A stretch of 16,905 nucleotides of DNA from Mariniphaga sp. (GTDB lineage: Bacteria; Bacteroidota; Bacteroidia; Bacteroidales; Prolixibacteraceae): the NCBI GenBank assembly GCA_013203525.1, contig JABMQB010000935.1:1-16905 (forward strand), given 5' to 3'. The notes beneath the pieces are model-generated. The model saw only the letters and a program-made list of their open reading frames with translations, ran no database searches and was not told where the DNA came from. This document shows, in pieces, positions 1 through 7,440 of the stretch (positions are counted from its first letter, which is position 1; every line of letters starts with the position of its first letter). The position numbers and the translations under genes were made by a program.

Positions 1-439
1 ACCTTACCGTGGCGCTCAGGCGTTTGAAGAGTTACGCTATAAAACGGATGTTTATTCAAAGGAAAATAAACGTCCGATAGCATTTATGCTTACCATAGGA
101 AACTTGACCATGCGAAAAGCAAGATCTCAATTTAGCTGTAACTTTTTTGCAATTGCTGGTTTGAGTGTAATTGATAATAATGGATTTGATTCGGTTGATG
201 AAGGTGTAAAAGCCACTAAAGCTGCCGGTGCCGATATTGTTGTTATTTGCAGTTCTGATGATGAATATAAATCATTAGTTCCTGAAATAGCAGAAAAACT
301 GGATAAGGAAATTGTGGTAGTGGCTGGAAATCCTACATGTAAAGCAGAATTAGAAGAAAAAGGAATCACAAACTTTATTCATGTAAAAAGTAATTTATTA
401 GAAGAGTTAATGGCTTATCAGTCTAAACTTGGAATTTAA
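1..439 (+). CDS. mutA: Methylmalonyl-CoA mutase small subunit (beta), C-terminal part
   Basis: The gene is cut by the left edge of the window. Reading in frame from base 2 gives an uninterrupted run of about 145 residues to a TAA at 437-439. Visible segments are PYRGAQAFEELR, RPIAFMLTIGN and RKARSQFSCNFFAIAGL, followed by an alternating alpha/beta region that looks like the degenerate B12-binding-like fold of the non-catalytic subunit. It lacks the DxHxxG cobalamin-ligand motif, as expected for this subunit. It pairs with the catalytic subunit encoded 40 bp downstream to interconvert succinyl-CoA and methylmalonyl-CoA in the cytoplasm, in propionate formation or use. The first Met in this frame lies at base 86, but the family-like sequence extends upstream of it, so base 86 is not the real start. 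The call is firm because mutB follows directly. Confidence 0.92.
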   Translation, partial: PYRGAQAFEELRYKTDVYSKENKRPIAFMLTIGNLTMRKARSQFSCNFFAIAGLSVIDNNGFDSVDEGVKATKAAGADIVVICSSDDEYKSLVPEIAEKLDKEIVVVAGNPTCKAELEEKGITNFIHVKSNLLEELMAYQSKLGI

Positions 440-479
440 GTCTCATTACTCATATCTAAAAATCTAATATCTTATTATA

Positions 480-2624
480 ATGAAACCAGATTTTAAAAGC
501 ATAAATATTAAATCGACCTTTGGTAAAGGAGCAAAGGAAGGTAATACAGATACAAGTACCTGGATGACACCGGAACAGATTCCGGTAAAACCAATTTATA
601 CAAAAGCTGATTTGGAGGGAATGGAACATCTGAATTATACCGCGGGATTACCTCCTTTTCTACGTGGACCCTATTCATCAATGTATGCCATGCGCCCATG
701 GACAATCCGCCAGTATGCGGGCTTTTCAACTGCTGAAGAATCTAATGCATTTTACCGTCGTAACCTGGCGGCCGGGCAAAAGGGTTTATCTGTAGCTTTT
801 GATTTAGCAACACATAGGGGTTACGATTCCGACCATCCTCGTGTAATTGGCGATGTTGGAAAAGCCGGTGTTGCTATTGATTCAATTCTGGATATGAAAA
901 TCCTTTTCGATCAGATTCCGCTTGATCAGATGTCAGTTTCAATGACAATGAATGGAGCAGTTTTACCGGTTATGGCATTTTATATTGTAACTGCTCTCGA
1001 ACAAGGTGCAACATTAGATCAATTAGCTGGGACTATTCAGAATGATATCCTGAAGGAGTTTATGGTTCGTAATACGTATATTTATCCACCTGAATTTTCA
1101 ATGCGGATTATTGCCGATATTTTTGAGTTTACTTCGCAGAAAATGCCAAAGTTTAATTCAATTTCTATCTCAGGTTACCACATGCAGGAAGCAGGAGCAA
1201 CTGCCGATATTGAAATGGCATATACACTTGCCGATGGGTTGGAATATTTGCGCACTGGAATTAAAGCCGGATTGGATGTGGATGCCTTTGCTCCACGTCT
1301 GTCATTTTTCTGGGCAGTAGGGATGAATCATTTTATGGAAATTGCTAAAATGCGTGCGGCGCGAATGATTTGGGCAAAACTCGTAAAACAATTTAATCCC
1401 AAGAATCCAAAATCAATGGCATTGCGTACCCACTCACAAACTTCCGGTTGGTCACTTACTGAGCAGGATCCTTATAACAATGTTGGACGGACAGTAATTG
1501 AAGCAATGGCTGCAGTTTTGGGTCATACTCAAAGTTTACATACCAATGCATTGGATGAAGCTATTGCTTTACCTACCGATTTTTCAGCACGGATTGCGCG
1601 TAATACTCAGTTATATATTCAACAGGAAACTGAAATTTGTCGTTCAGTAGATCCATGGGCAGGTTCATATTATGTGGAATCGTTGACACACGAGATAGCT
1701 CAAAAAGCCTGGGCATTAATCGAAGAAGTTGAAAAGCTGGGAGGAATGTCAAAAGCAGTTGAAACAGGAATTCCTAAAATGCGGATTGAGGAAGCAGCGG
1801 CAAGGGCACAGGGAAAAATCGACAGTGGTGCTCAAACAATTGTGGGTGTTAATAAATACCGCTTGGAAAAAGAAGATCCAATTGATATTTTAGAAATTGA
1901 TAACACGGCAGTCCGCCTTTCTCAAATTGAGCGTTTGAAAAAATTAAGGTCTGAAAGAAACGAAAAAGAAGTACAAATAGCTTTGTCTGCTATTACCAAA
2001 TCGGTTGAATCAGGGAAAGGAAATTTATTGACATTGGCTATTGAAGCTGCAAAAAAACGTGCATCTTTGGGAGAAATTTCAGATGCCTGCGAAAAAATTG
2101 CAGGACGATATAAAGCAGTAATAAGAACTATTGAAGGCGTGTATAAATCGGAAGCACAAGATAAAGATGAATTCAAAGAGGCTCAGGAACTGGCACAAAA
2201 ATTTGCTGAATTGGAAGGACGTCAGCCAAGGATAATGATTGCAAAAATGGGTCAGGATGGCCACGATCGTGGTGCTAAAGTTGTGGCAACAGGTTATGCC
2301 GATTTGGGTTTTGATGTGGATATGGGGCCCTTATTTCAAACTCCTGAAGAAGCAGCTAAACAAGCTGTTGAAAACGATGTGCATGTTTTGGGAGTTTCGT
2401 CATTGGCTGCTGGGCATAAAACACTTGTTCCTACTGTTATTGAAGAACTCAAAAAACTGGGGCGTGACGATATAATGGTAATTGTTGGGGGTGTAATTCC
2501 TCATCAGGATTACCAATACCTGTACGATGCTGGTGCTGTAGCTATTTTTGGACCGGGAACCAGCGTTGCTGCTGCCGGGAAAAAAATTCTTGAAGTACTG
2601 TTGGAAGCGTTTAAAGAAGAATAA
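480..2624 (+). CDS. mutB: Methylmalonyl-CoA mutase large subunit (alpha), catalytic
   Basis: This is a 714-residue adenosylcobalamin-dependent mutase of normal family length. The N-terminal TIM-barrel substrate domain carries YAGFSTAEESNAFYRR, GLSVAFDLATHRGYDSDHP and SISGYHMQEAGA. A linker leads to the C-terminal B12-binding domain (about residues 580-714), which starts RQPRIMIAKMGQDGHDRG. His595 in DGHDRG is the expected lower axial cobalt ligand. The enzyme converts methylmalonyl-CoA and succinyl-CoA by radical carbon-skeleton rearrangement and works as a heterodimer with the product of mutA, 40 bp upstream and almost certainly in the same transcript. The ATG at 480 is preceded by an A/T-rich leader without a clear Shine-Dalgarno, which is normal in Bacteroidota. 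The 3' end is notable: a second, diverged copy of its last 33 codons lies at 5068-5166. Also called scpA in some genomes. Confidence 0.97.
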   Translation: MKPDFKSINIKSTFGKGAKEGNTDTSTWMTPEQIPVKPIYTKADLEGMEHLNYTAGLPPFLRGPYSSMYAMRPWTIRQYAGFSTAEESNAFYRRNLAAGQKGLSVAFDLATHRGYDSDHPRVIGDVGKAGVAIDSILDMKILFDQIPLDQMSVSMTMNGAVLPVMAFYIVTALEQGATLDQLAGTIQNDILKEFMVRNTYIYPPEFSMRIIADIFEFTSQKMPKFNSISISGYHMQEAGATADIEMAYTLADGLEYLRTGIKAGLDVDAFAPRLSFFWAVGMNHFMEIAKMRAARMIWAKLVKQFNPKNPKSMALRTHSQTSGWSLTEQDPYNNVGRTVIEAMAAVLGHTQSLHTNALDEAIALPTDFSARIARNTQLYIQQETEICRSVDPWAGSYYVESLTHEIAQKAWALIEEVEKLGGMSKAVETGIPKMRIEEAAARAQGKIDSGAQTIVGVNKYRLEKEDPIDILEIDNTAVRLSQIERLKKLRSERNEKEVQIALSAITKSVESGKGNLLTLAIEAAKKRASLGEISDACEKIAGRYKAVIRTIEGVYKSEAQDKDEFKEAQELAQKFAELEGRQPRIMIAKMGQDGHDRGAKVVATGYADLGFDVDMGPLFQTPEEAAKQAVENDVHVLGVSSLAAGHKTLVPTVIEELKKLGRDDIMVIVGGVIPHQDYQYLYDAGAVAIFGPGTSVAAAGKKILEVLLEAFKEE

Positions 2625-2662
2625 TATTGAGAACTGAATTGTCAGTAAAAAAGACAAAAGAT

Positions 2663-2693
2663 ATAAAGTCGGTTTTGAGAGGATCGGCTTTAT
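2663..2693 (+). terminator. Possible weak terminator after mutB
   Basis: ATAAAGTCG (2663-2671) can pair with CGGCTTTAT (2685-2693), with one T-G wobble and a 13-nt loop. The stem is followed by a short T-containing stretch inside the convergent gene. It sits 38 bp after the mutB stop, where a terminator is expected. The stem is AT-rich and the loop long, so strength is uncertain. Confidence 0.33.
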
Positions 2694-4210
2694 TATTTGC
2701 CACTTAATTTTTTGAATCCAGAATATGGATAAAATCTATCTCGCAACAAAAACATGTTACATATTAACTCTATGAGGCTCAATTGGGCTACATAAGAATC
2801 ATTCATTCCATATTTATTACTCATTGTAGTATATCCCTTTAGATCTTCAATTTTAAAGTTAGGATCATGTTCTGTAACAATTTTATCATAATTCCATATA
2901 TCATCTTCATTCATAATATGATAATAATTTGGAGCAATTTCAACAGCTTTAAAATCATTCGCAATCTGTTTAAAAAGGTCTAAATCCTTAATAAACACAC
3001 AAATATCTAGGAGAACAGTTGCAATAAAACTATATCCATTCTGGTAATTCTTATAACTAGGCAAATGTTCTGAAAGCAGTTGACTATATTCCAATTCTTT
3101 CTTGCTTCCAACTGGTGCAATTCCTAATTCGTCATATCTATCGCAAAGCCAAACTGTGCAATTAATAATATATTTCCTTAGTTCTTTTTTTAAATTAAGT
3201 TTTAACATTGCCATTGCTACCAGATAAACGGTAGAGGCATAATTATCACTCAATGGTTTATAGCTCCCTTTCTCATTGACACATCCAATAAAGGATTGCT
3301 CGATTGTATTATCTCCTAAAAGAATCCCAATTGAAAGCAACTCTGCCAATTCAAGGCACCTTTCGGGGTAATAAATTATATCAAAGAATCCTTGTATTTT
3401 CCCTAGTTCTTCCGAAACTTTAGTTTGGTCAATAATGTAATTCGACGATTTAATAATTTCGAAAATGAAAGTTTTTAGATGCTCCTGATTCTCTTTCATT
3501 AACCCACGAACACTTAGAATTCGAACCAAAGCGGAAACAAACAAAAGAGCTTCATAATTTCTATTTCTTTCTAATAAAAGTTTAGAAAAGTAATACGTTT
3601 CAAAGAATACTTGAAGCCGGTTAAGATTAATGGAAAAATCAAATTCTAACCACTTTTTTGAAAGTCTCTCAACATCAAATGACTGAAACATCTCATCTTT
3701 GATAATTTTGGTATGTATATCGTAAAAGTCAATAACAAATTGGGGATTTGAATGAAGATTAAAAAAAGGTTCTATTCCAGAGTGCGAAAATGCTTTTACT
3801 AAGAAATTTTTTGTCCAGACTTCTATGACAGGAAGACTATTTTTTAAAGAATAATCGTTTAAATTCTGCATAGCGAGATTCACTTGTGGTGTTAACTTTC
3901 CAGTTGTTACAAATATTATTTTTGAAGGAGGATAAACAAAATTTGGGTGAGCTAGAGAATTTGTTTGAGCTTCAGACAATTGCCCTTTAACCTCATTCAT
4001 ATATTTCCCTTGATTAACATCTCCAACCTTAATAACAAATGCAAACTGCTCTCCATCTTTCTTTGCAATAATATCTTTCCCAAATTCATTTGGACCATGC
4101 AATAATTGGATATCTTGATATCCTAAAACATCTAATAAATTTATAAATGGCTGAAAGAATTGTACTTCCTTAATTGATGTGAGATAATTTTCTATAATGC
4201 TTGTTAGCAT
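2693..4210 (-). CDS. Uncharacterised protein with restriction-endonuclease-like N-terminus
   Basis: This 505-residue protein has an N-terminal segment (about residues 20-130) resembling the Mrr-type restriction-endonuclease fold. A helix is followed by GPNEFGKDIIAKKDG, a strand FAFVIKVGD, then a helix and IIFVTTGKL. Asp46 and Lys61 sit where the D and K of a PD-(D/E)xK site belong. The acidic or Gln position two before the Lys is Val59, so nuclease activity is doubtful. Residues from about 170 to the end look mostly alpha-helical and match no family I recognise. The start overlaps the end of the upstream 193-residue gene by 41 bp, which indicates translational coupling and joint function. Gene content and location point to an accessory, possibly phage-defence role, but this is inference. 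It is convergent with mutB. Confidence 0.72.
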   Translation of the reverse strand: MLTSIIENYLTSIKEVQFFQPFINLLDVLGYQDIQLLHGPNEFGKDIIAKKDGEQFAFVIKVGDVNQGKYMNEVKGQLSEAQTNSLAHPNFVYPPSKIIFVTTGKLTPQVNLAMQNLNDYSLKNSLPVIEVWTKNFLVKAFSHSGIEPFFNLHSNPQFVIDFYDIHTKIIKDEMFQSFDVERLSKKWLEFDFSINLNRLQVFFETYYFSKLLLERNRNYEALLFVSALVRILSVRGLMKENQEHLKTFIFEIIKSSNYIIDQTKVSEELGKIQGFFDIIYYPERCLELAELLSIGILLGDNTIEQSFIGCVNEKGSYKPLSDNYASTVYLVAMAMLKLNLKKELRKYIINCTVWLCDRYDELGIAPVGSKKELEYSQLLSEHLPSYKNYQNGYSFIATVLLDICVFIKDLDLFKQIANDFKAVEIAPNYYHIMNEDDIWNYDKIVTEHDPNFKIEDLKGYTTMSNKYGMNDSYVAQLSLIELICNMFLLRDRFYPYSGFKKLSGK

Positions 4211-4751
4211 ACCACACTTCTTTTTTTGTTTGTATTATTTTATCTAGTCTAGTTTTTTGTTCTTCTGTAGGCTTTATTTTTGAGAATTTATCAAAGAGCT
4301 CTTTCCTGCAAAACACTGTTGGCATTACAGGATTTCCATTTTTGTCAAACCTAATGTCCATTTTCTCTAATACCTCAAGATAGTATTCATAGTCCAGTTT
4401 GCCCCCTCTTTTGTCCATAACATTACCAGTAAATTCTGAGATTGAACTGGTTTCATTAAATATCATTTTTGATGATTCCTGTAATTGTCCATTAATGAAT
4501 TCATACATAAAAATGCTGAATTCATCAATTTTATATTCTCTGATTACTTCATTTTTGAGGTTTAATGAAGTTGAAATTTTTTGCATTTCAGATTTATGCT
4601 GTTTATTGGTTTCTTTGCTCTCGTACAACATTCCTCCACCATGAATTACTGAAACAGTTTGTATTTGTCCTAATAGAGGGTCATTTTTTCGTAACACCTC
4701 ATAATACTTGTTCATTAAATCTAATTCCAGTTCTCTTTTGTTATATGTCAT
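4170..4751 (-). CDS. Hypothetical protein, 193 residues
   Basis: I do not recognise this family. The protein is charged and soluble, without signal peptide or membrane segment. An N-terminal helix (about 5-25) precedes QTVSVIHGGGMLYESKE (31-47). The middle contains DEFSIFMYEFINGQLQESS. The C-terminal half has MDKRGGKLDYEYYLEVLEKM and GNPVMPTVFCRKELFDKF. The start at 4751 is 13 bp after the stop of the truncated ATPase remnant, and the end overlaps the next gene by 41 bp, so all three frames form one minus-strand unit. The reading frame is intact, which suggests it is expressed or only recently released from selection. Function is unknown; an accessory component of a defence-like cassette is the most economical guess. 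Confidence 0.68.
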   Translation of the reverse strand: MTYNKRELELDLMNKYYEVLRKNDPLLGQIQTVSVIHGGGMLYESKETNKQHKSEMQKISTSLNLKNEVIREYKIDEFSIFMYEFINGQLQESSKMIFNETSSISEFTGNVMDKRGGKLDYEYYLEVLEKMDIRFDKNGNPVMPTVFCRKELFDKFSKIKPTEEQKTRLDKIIQTKKEVWYANKHYRKLSHIN

Positions 4752-4764
4752 ATTTGCAATTGGG

Positions 4765-4977
4765 TTAATTTATACTTTGAAAGTTAGGAAGAATTAATCG
4801 GACGAAGAACAACAGGAATTTTTTTTCTTTTTCATTAAAAGACTTATTCAAAAAATAAGTCTTCCCCATCCCACACGTTTCAAAAAGGATTATTCTTCGG
4901 TTGTATTCAGGATTTAAAGATTCTTCAAAATCAGCAATGATTTTATCGATCGGGATAGTTAACTTTTGTTCGGTCAT
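4765..4977 (-). pseudogene. Truncated P-loop ATPase, N-terminal remnant
   Basis: From the ATG at 4977 the frame encodes about 70 residues: MTEQKLTIPIDKII, then a strand and P-loop RRIILFETCGMGKTYFLNKSF, then a short tail and a stop. The strand before GMGKT, and an aromatic plus Leu after it, resemble the start of KAP/AAA-like P-loop ATPases, which normally run several hundred residues. No Walker B or later motif follows. At an A-run (complement of about 4820-4827) a +1 shift would read KKIPVVLRPINSS and then stop. That tail resembles the next beta-strand of such ATPases better than the zero frame does, so both a frameshift and a truncation are plausible. A longer start at 5007 (MFCFLSLKEK) is possible but the extra residues look non-coding. 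It heads the unit with the 193- and 505-residue genes. Confidence 0.55.
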
Positions 4978-5067
4978 TTTTTCTTTTAAAGATAGGAAAC
5001 AAAACATTAATTTATCCGGTTTATGCTAACTTGTTTTTATACGAATAGCTGGATAATCTAAAATCAA

Positions 5068-5166
5068 ATGGATGCTGGTGCCGTTGCTATTTTTGGACCG
5101 GGTACCAATGTGGCAGTTGCCGGGAAAAAGATTCTGGAAGTTTTGCTTGAGGTTTTTAAAGAATAG
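5068..5166 (+). pseudogene. Orphan copy of the mutB C-terminal end
   Basis: Reading from the ATG at 5068 gives MDAGAVAIFGPGTNVAVAGK and on to FKE-stop. This matches the last 33 residues of the MutB described above (DAGAVAIFGPGTSVAAAGK to FKEE-stop). By hand, 76 of 93 aligned bases agree and 28 of 31 residues agree. Most differences are synonymous, so the copy diverged while still under protein selection. It is therefore the end of another mutB allele or paralogue and not a fresh duplication. Similarity stops abruptly on the left at about 5068-5071. There is no room for a functional protein. Confidence 0.85.
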
Positions 5167-5220
5167 GGTGCTGCGGTTTCCAAACCGCAGAATTTAGGCG
5201 AATTGGAATTCGCCACACCC
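5166..5220. repeat. 55-bp nested double-hairpin element
   Basis: Outer arms GGGTG (5166-5170) and CACCC (5216-5220) enclose two perfect palindromes. The first is CTGCGGTTT/AAACCGCAG (5171-5179 with 5182-5190). The second is GGCGAATT/AATTCGCC (5197-5204 with 5207-5214), with AATTTA between them. The whole folds as a three-way junction. It begins on the last base of the orphan mutB tail stop codon. The compact, self-complementary, two-hairpin form is like REP/BIME-type intergenic repeats; it could also act as a terminator. From 5221 to 5297 I see nothing else except AT-rich spacer. Confidence 0.7.
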
Positions 5221-5297
5221 GAAAAATCACGGAGTCATTTAAATTCAAGCAATATCTATTTTAAAAAACTTTAATTATTTATTGCTTAACGGTGTCT

Positions 5298-7379
5298 TTA
5301 AATAGAAAGGTTTATCCCGGAAAAAATTGTAAACCCCGGCATCGGATATCCATGCTGCACCTGGTACTCAACATCAAGTAGGTTTTCACCTGAAAGGAAC
5401 ATTGAAATATTTTTATTTAACCTGAAATTGATTTTACTATTAACCAGGATATAATCCTGAATGGTAACCGGATTAGTGTTTGTATATAATTCACCAATTC
5501 GGTGTAAGTGTGCACTGATATCAAATTTGCCTGTTGTGTAATTGCCACCTATAAACAACTGATGTTTTGGTGCCGATACTTTGGGAGAATCCATATTCAG
5601 GTAACTATATGTGACAGACAGGTTGAGGTTTTTAATTGTCCGATAATTTAATTCTACTTCAATTCCTTTGTGTGAAAAACTGCCACTGTTCTGGTTTTTA
5701 ACTGGTGGCGGAGGTGTTGGGTTAGAGACAACGATGATCAGGTTTTCACCTTCAGCGAAATAAGCAGTGATTTCAACTTTCCCTTTTTTCCCGTCAAAAT
5801 GCTGAATCAAAGTTGCTTCGTAATTCCACATTGTTTCAGGCATTAATTCTGCATTTGCTGCAGGGAATAAATACAGCTCACGAACTGTTGGGCTACGAAA
5901 TCCTTTCGAAACAGAAGCTTTAATTTTTGTTTGTTCAGAAGCATCGAATGCTGCACCGAATTGAGGCACCCATTGGTTTCCGAATAACGAATTGTTTTCA
6001 AGCCGGATACCTGAATTCAGGGAAAGCTTCTTAAAAAACCGGTGTTGAGCAATTAAATAAACTCCTGTTTCGTTTACATTAACCCAGTTTCCACTTAATT
6101 CACCCAGGCTTGCTGCAGTACCTTTCCCACCGTATTTTTTCATTTCGAAACCAAAACTAATAAGGTTATTATCGAATAGTGTTAATCCCTGGTAGAAACT
6201 TAACCCGATATTTTCATCAACCGATTTCCAGCCATCGTAAATGTCATGATCGCCATGGGTGTAGTATGCTTTTATACCGCCCTTCATTTTTTCAAACTTG
6301 TTTGATAAGGTAAAGTAGGTGTTTGTTCGGGCAATATCAACCCAGTGGCTTTTATTATCGAATTCTTCGGGATTTTCATAGTACACCGACCCCGGATCGT
6401 AGGCTTTAAAAAGGCTGTGGTTTACATCTGCCGAGATTGTAAAATGATGGTTTATCTCATTGTTAATTTTTACATATCCGTTATTGATGTTAAAATTGGA
6501 ATTGGGGCGGTGCCCATCGGTCTGGTCGTGGTTAAATGAGCCGGTAATACTAAATCCGTTTGATTTATAACCAGTAGATGCTGAATACTTTTGCGTGTTA
6601 AACGAGCCATACATTAACCTTCCTTTTAATGAAAAACCTTGTTCCTTTTGTTTTCGTGTTATCAGGTTAATAACCCCACCCATGGCATTGGTTCCATATA
6701 ATACAGAGGCGGGTCCTTTTAAAACTTCAACTTTTTCAATATCGGATGAAACATAAGAGTCGGGGATTGGGTGTCCAAAAATTCCCATAAACTGAGGTTG
6801 TCCGTCAATCAGCAACAAAACTGGGAAAGAACTTTCACCTCCGCCTACACCCCGGATACTGATTTTTCCGGCTGAACCAGGTGAGACACCAAATCCGGTA
6901 ACTCCCCGTTCAGTAACAAATAGCCCTGACACCTTTGAACTTATAACCGGTAAAATATTAGATTCGGTACTTTGTTCAATTTCCCATTGGTTTATTACGG
7001 TTACGTTCAAGGGGGCATTATCCCTGTCAATTCCCAGCTTGTTGGCTGTTACCACAACTTGTTCCTGAATATAGATTTCAGGTGTCAAATCAAAGTTCAA
7101 TTCAGAAGTTTCACCATTAACAATATTTACCTGTAGTTGTTGGTTTGCATAACCTACAAATCGTGCTTCAACGGTATATTTTCCTTCCGGAATTCCGGTA
7201 ATAGAAAAATTTCCTTTTTCATCTGAGACTCCACCTAATTTAGTTTTCTTTAAAAGAATGGTTGCATTTTCCAATGGTTCATTTGTTTCAATATCTTTTA
7301 TTGTACCTTTTAATTCCTGAGCATTTATGCTAAATATTGTTAGTACAAGAATTATGATGGGTAAAATATGTTTGATCAT
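5298..7379 (-). CDS. TonB-dependent receptor, probable metal or metallophore uptake
   Basis: This is a 693-residue outer-membrane receptor. A signal peptide (about residues 1-20) precedes a carboxypeptidase-regulatory-like domain (ELKGTIKDIETNEPLENATI, about 22-95), typical of Bacteroidota receptors. Then come a TonB-box-like VVVTANK near 110 and a plug domain with ISIRGVGGGESSFPVLLLID and VEVLKGPASVLYGTNAMGG, and finally a beta-barrel to the C-terminus. It lies 61 bp downstream of a NikR-like regulator. Its leader carries the same paired GTGTTAC repeat as that regulator's promoter, so metal-dependent control is likely. By analogy with Helicobacter NikR-controlled TonB receptors, nickel or a nickel complex is the leading substrate guess. 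The substrate cannot be read from the sequence, and siderophore or other metal uptake remains possible. Confidence 0.93.
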   Translation of the reverse strand: MIKHILPIIILVLTIFSINAQELKGTIKDIETNEPLENATILLKKTKLGGVSDEKGNFSITGIPEGKYTVEARFVGYANQQLQVNIVNGETSELNFDLTPEIYIQEQVVVTANKLGIDRDNAPLNVTVINQWEIEQSTESNILPVISSKVSGLFVTERGVTGFGVSPGSAGKISIRGVGGGESSFPVLLLIDGQPQFMGIFGHPIPDSYVSSDIEKVEVLKGPASVLYGTNAMGGVINLITRKQKEQGFSLKGRLMYGSFNTQKYSASTGYKSNGFSITGSFNHDQTDGHRPNSNFNINNGYVKINNEINHHFTISADVNHSLFKAYDPGSVYYENPEEFDNKSHWVDIARTNTYFTLSNKFEKMKGGIKAYYTHGDHDIYDGWKSVDENIGLSFYQGLTLFDNNLISFGFEMKKYGGKGTAASLGELSGNWVNVNETGVYLIAQHRFFKKLSLNSGIRLENNSLFGNQWVPQFGAAFDASEQTKIKASVSKGFRSPTVRELYLFPAANAELMPETMWNYEATLIQHFDGKKGKVEITAYFAEGENLIIVVSNPTPPPPVKNQNSGSFSHKGIEVELNYRTIKNLNLSVTYSYLNMDSPKVSAPKHQLFIGGNYTTGKFDISAHLHRIGELYTNTNPVTIQDYILVNSKINFRLNKNISMFLSGENLLDVEYQVQHGYPMPGFTIFSGINLSI

Positions 7380-7395
7380 GTTTAAATTTTTAATT

Positions 7396-7424
7396 CGTGT
7401 TATTTATTTTTAAAAAGGTGTTAC
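7396..7424 (-). promoter_or_regulatory. Candidate NikR-like operator upstream of the TonB receptor
   Basis: The plus strand has GTGTTAT (7397-7403) and GTGTTAC (7418-7424), start-to-start distance 21 bp, ending 17 bp upstream of the receptor ATG. The 29-bp segment matches 24 of 29 positions of the element in front of the NikR-like gene (7840-7868), including the exact spacing. An imperfect -7-like TAATTTTT (complement of 7436-7443) lies just upstream. Confidence 0.6.
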
Positions 7425-7440
7425 TATGTGGGAAAAAAAA

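Larger units (their letters stand above)
2625..5166. other. Accessory block flanked by two versions of the mutB 3' end
   Basis: The left side is the real mutB 3' end. The right side is a 99-bp mutB-like tail (5068-5166). Between them lie three minus-strand reading frames unrelated to the neighbouring metabolism: a broken P-loop ATPase, an unknown protein and a nuclease-like protein. The block also looks more AT-rich than mutB by eye. The longest exact match between the two tails is 17 bp (2541-2557 and 5086-5102, GCTATTTTTGGACCGGG), a possible crossover point. No integrase, transposase or terminal inverted repeat is visible. This is therefore inferred to be a recombination or insertion hotspot rather than a recognised mobile element. 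Confidence 0.45.

Noticed and set aside
4978..5007. Longer start (MFCFLSLKEK) for the ATPase remnant
   Set aside because: The ten extra residues look like translated spacer, and the ATG at 4977 is preceded by an A/G-rich stretch suitable for initiation in Bacteroidota.
5068..5166. A small functional 32-residue protein
   Set aside because: The sequence is the C-terminal piece of a B12-binding domain and cannot fold or act alone; it is best read as a gene remnant.
2625..5297. A complete transposon or integrative element
   Set aside because: No transposase, integrase, terminal inverted repeat, target duplication or tRNA is visible. Only the duplicated mutB tail suggests movement.
5298..7379. 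Cobalamin (BtuB-type) receptor serving MutAB
   Set aside because: The mutase needs B12, but the receptor is linked by operon position and operator to the NikR-like gene. No B12 riboswitch-like leader fits in the 61-bp gap, and the receptor is separated from mutB by the accessory block.
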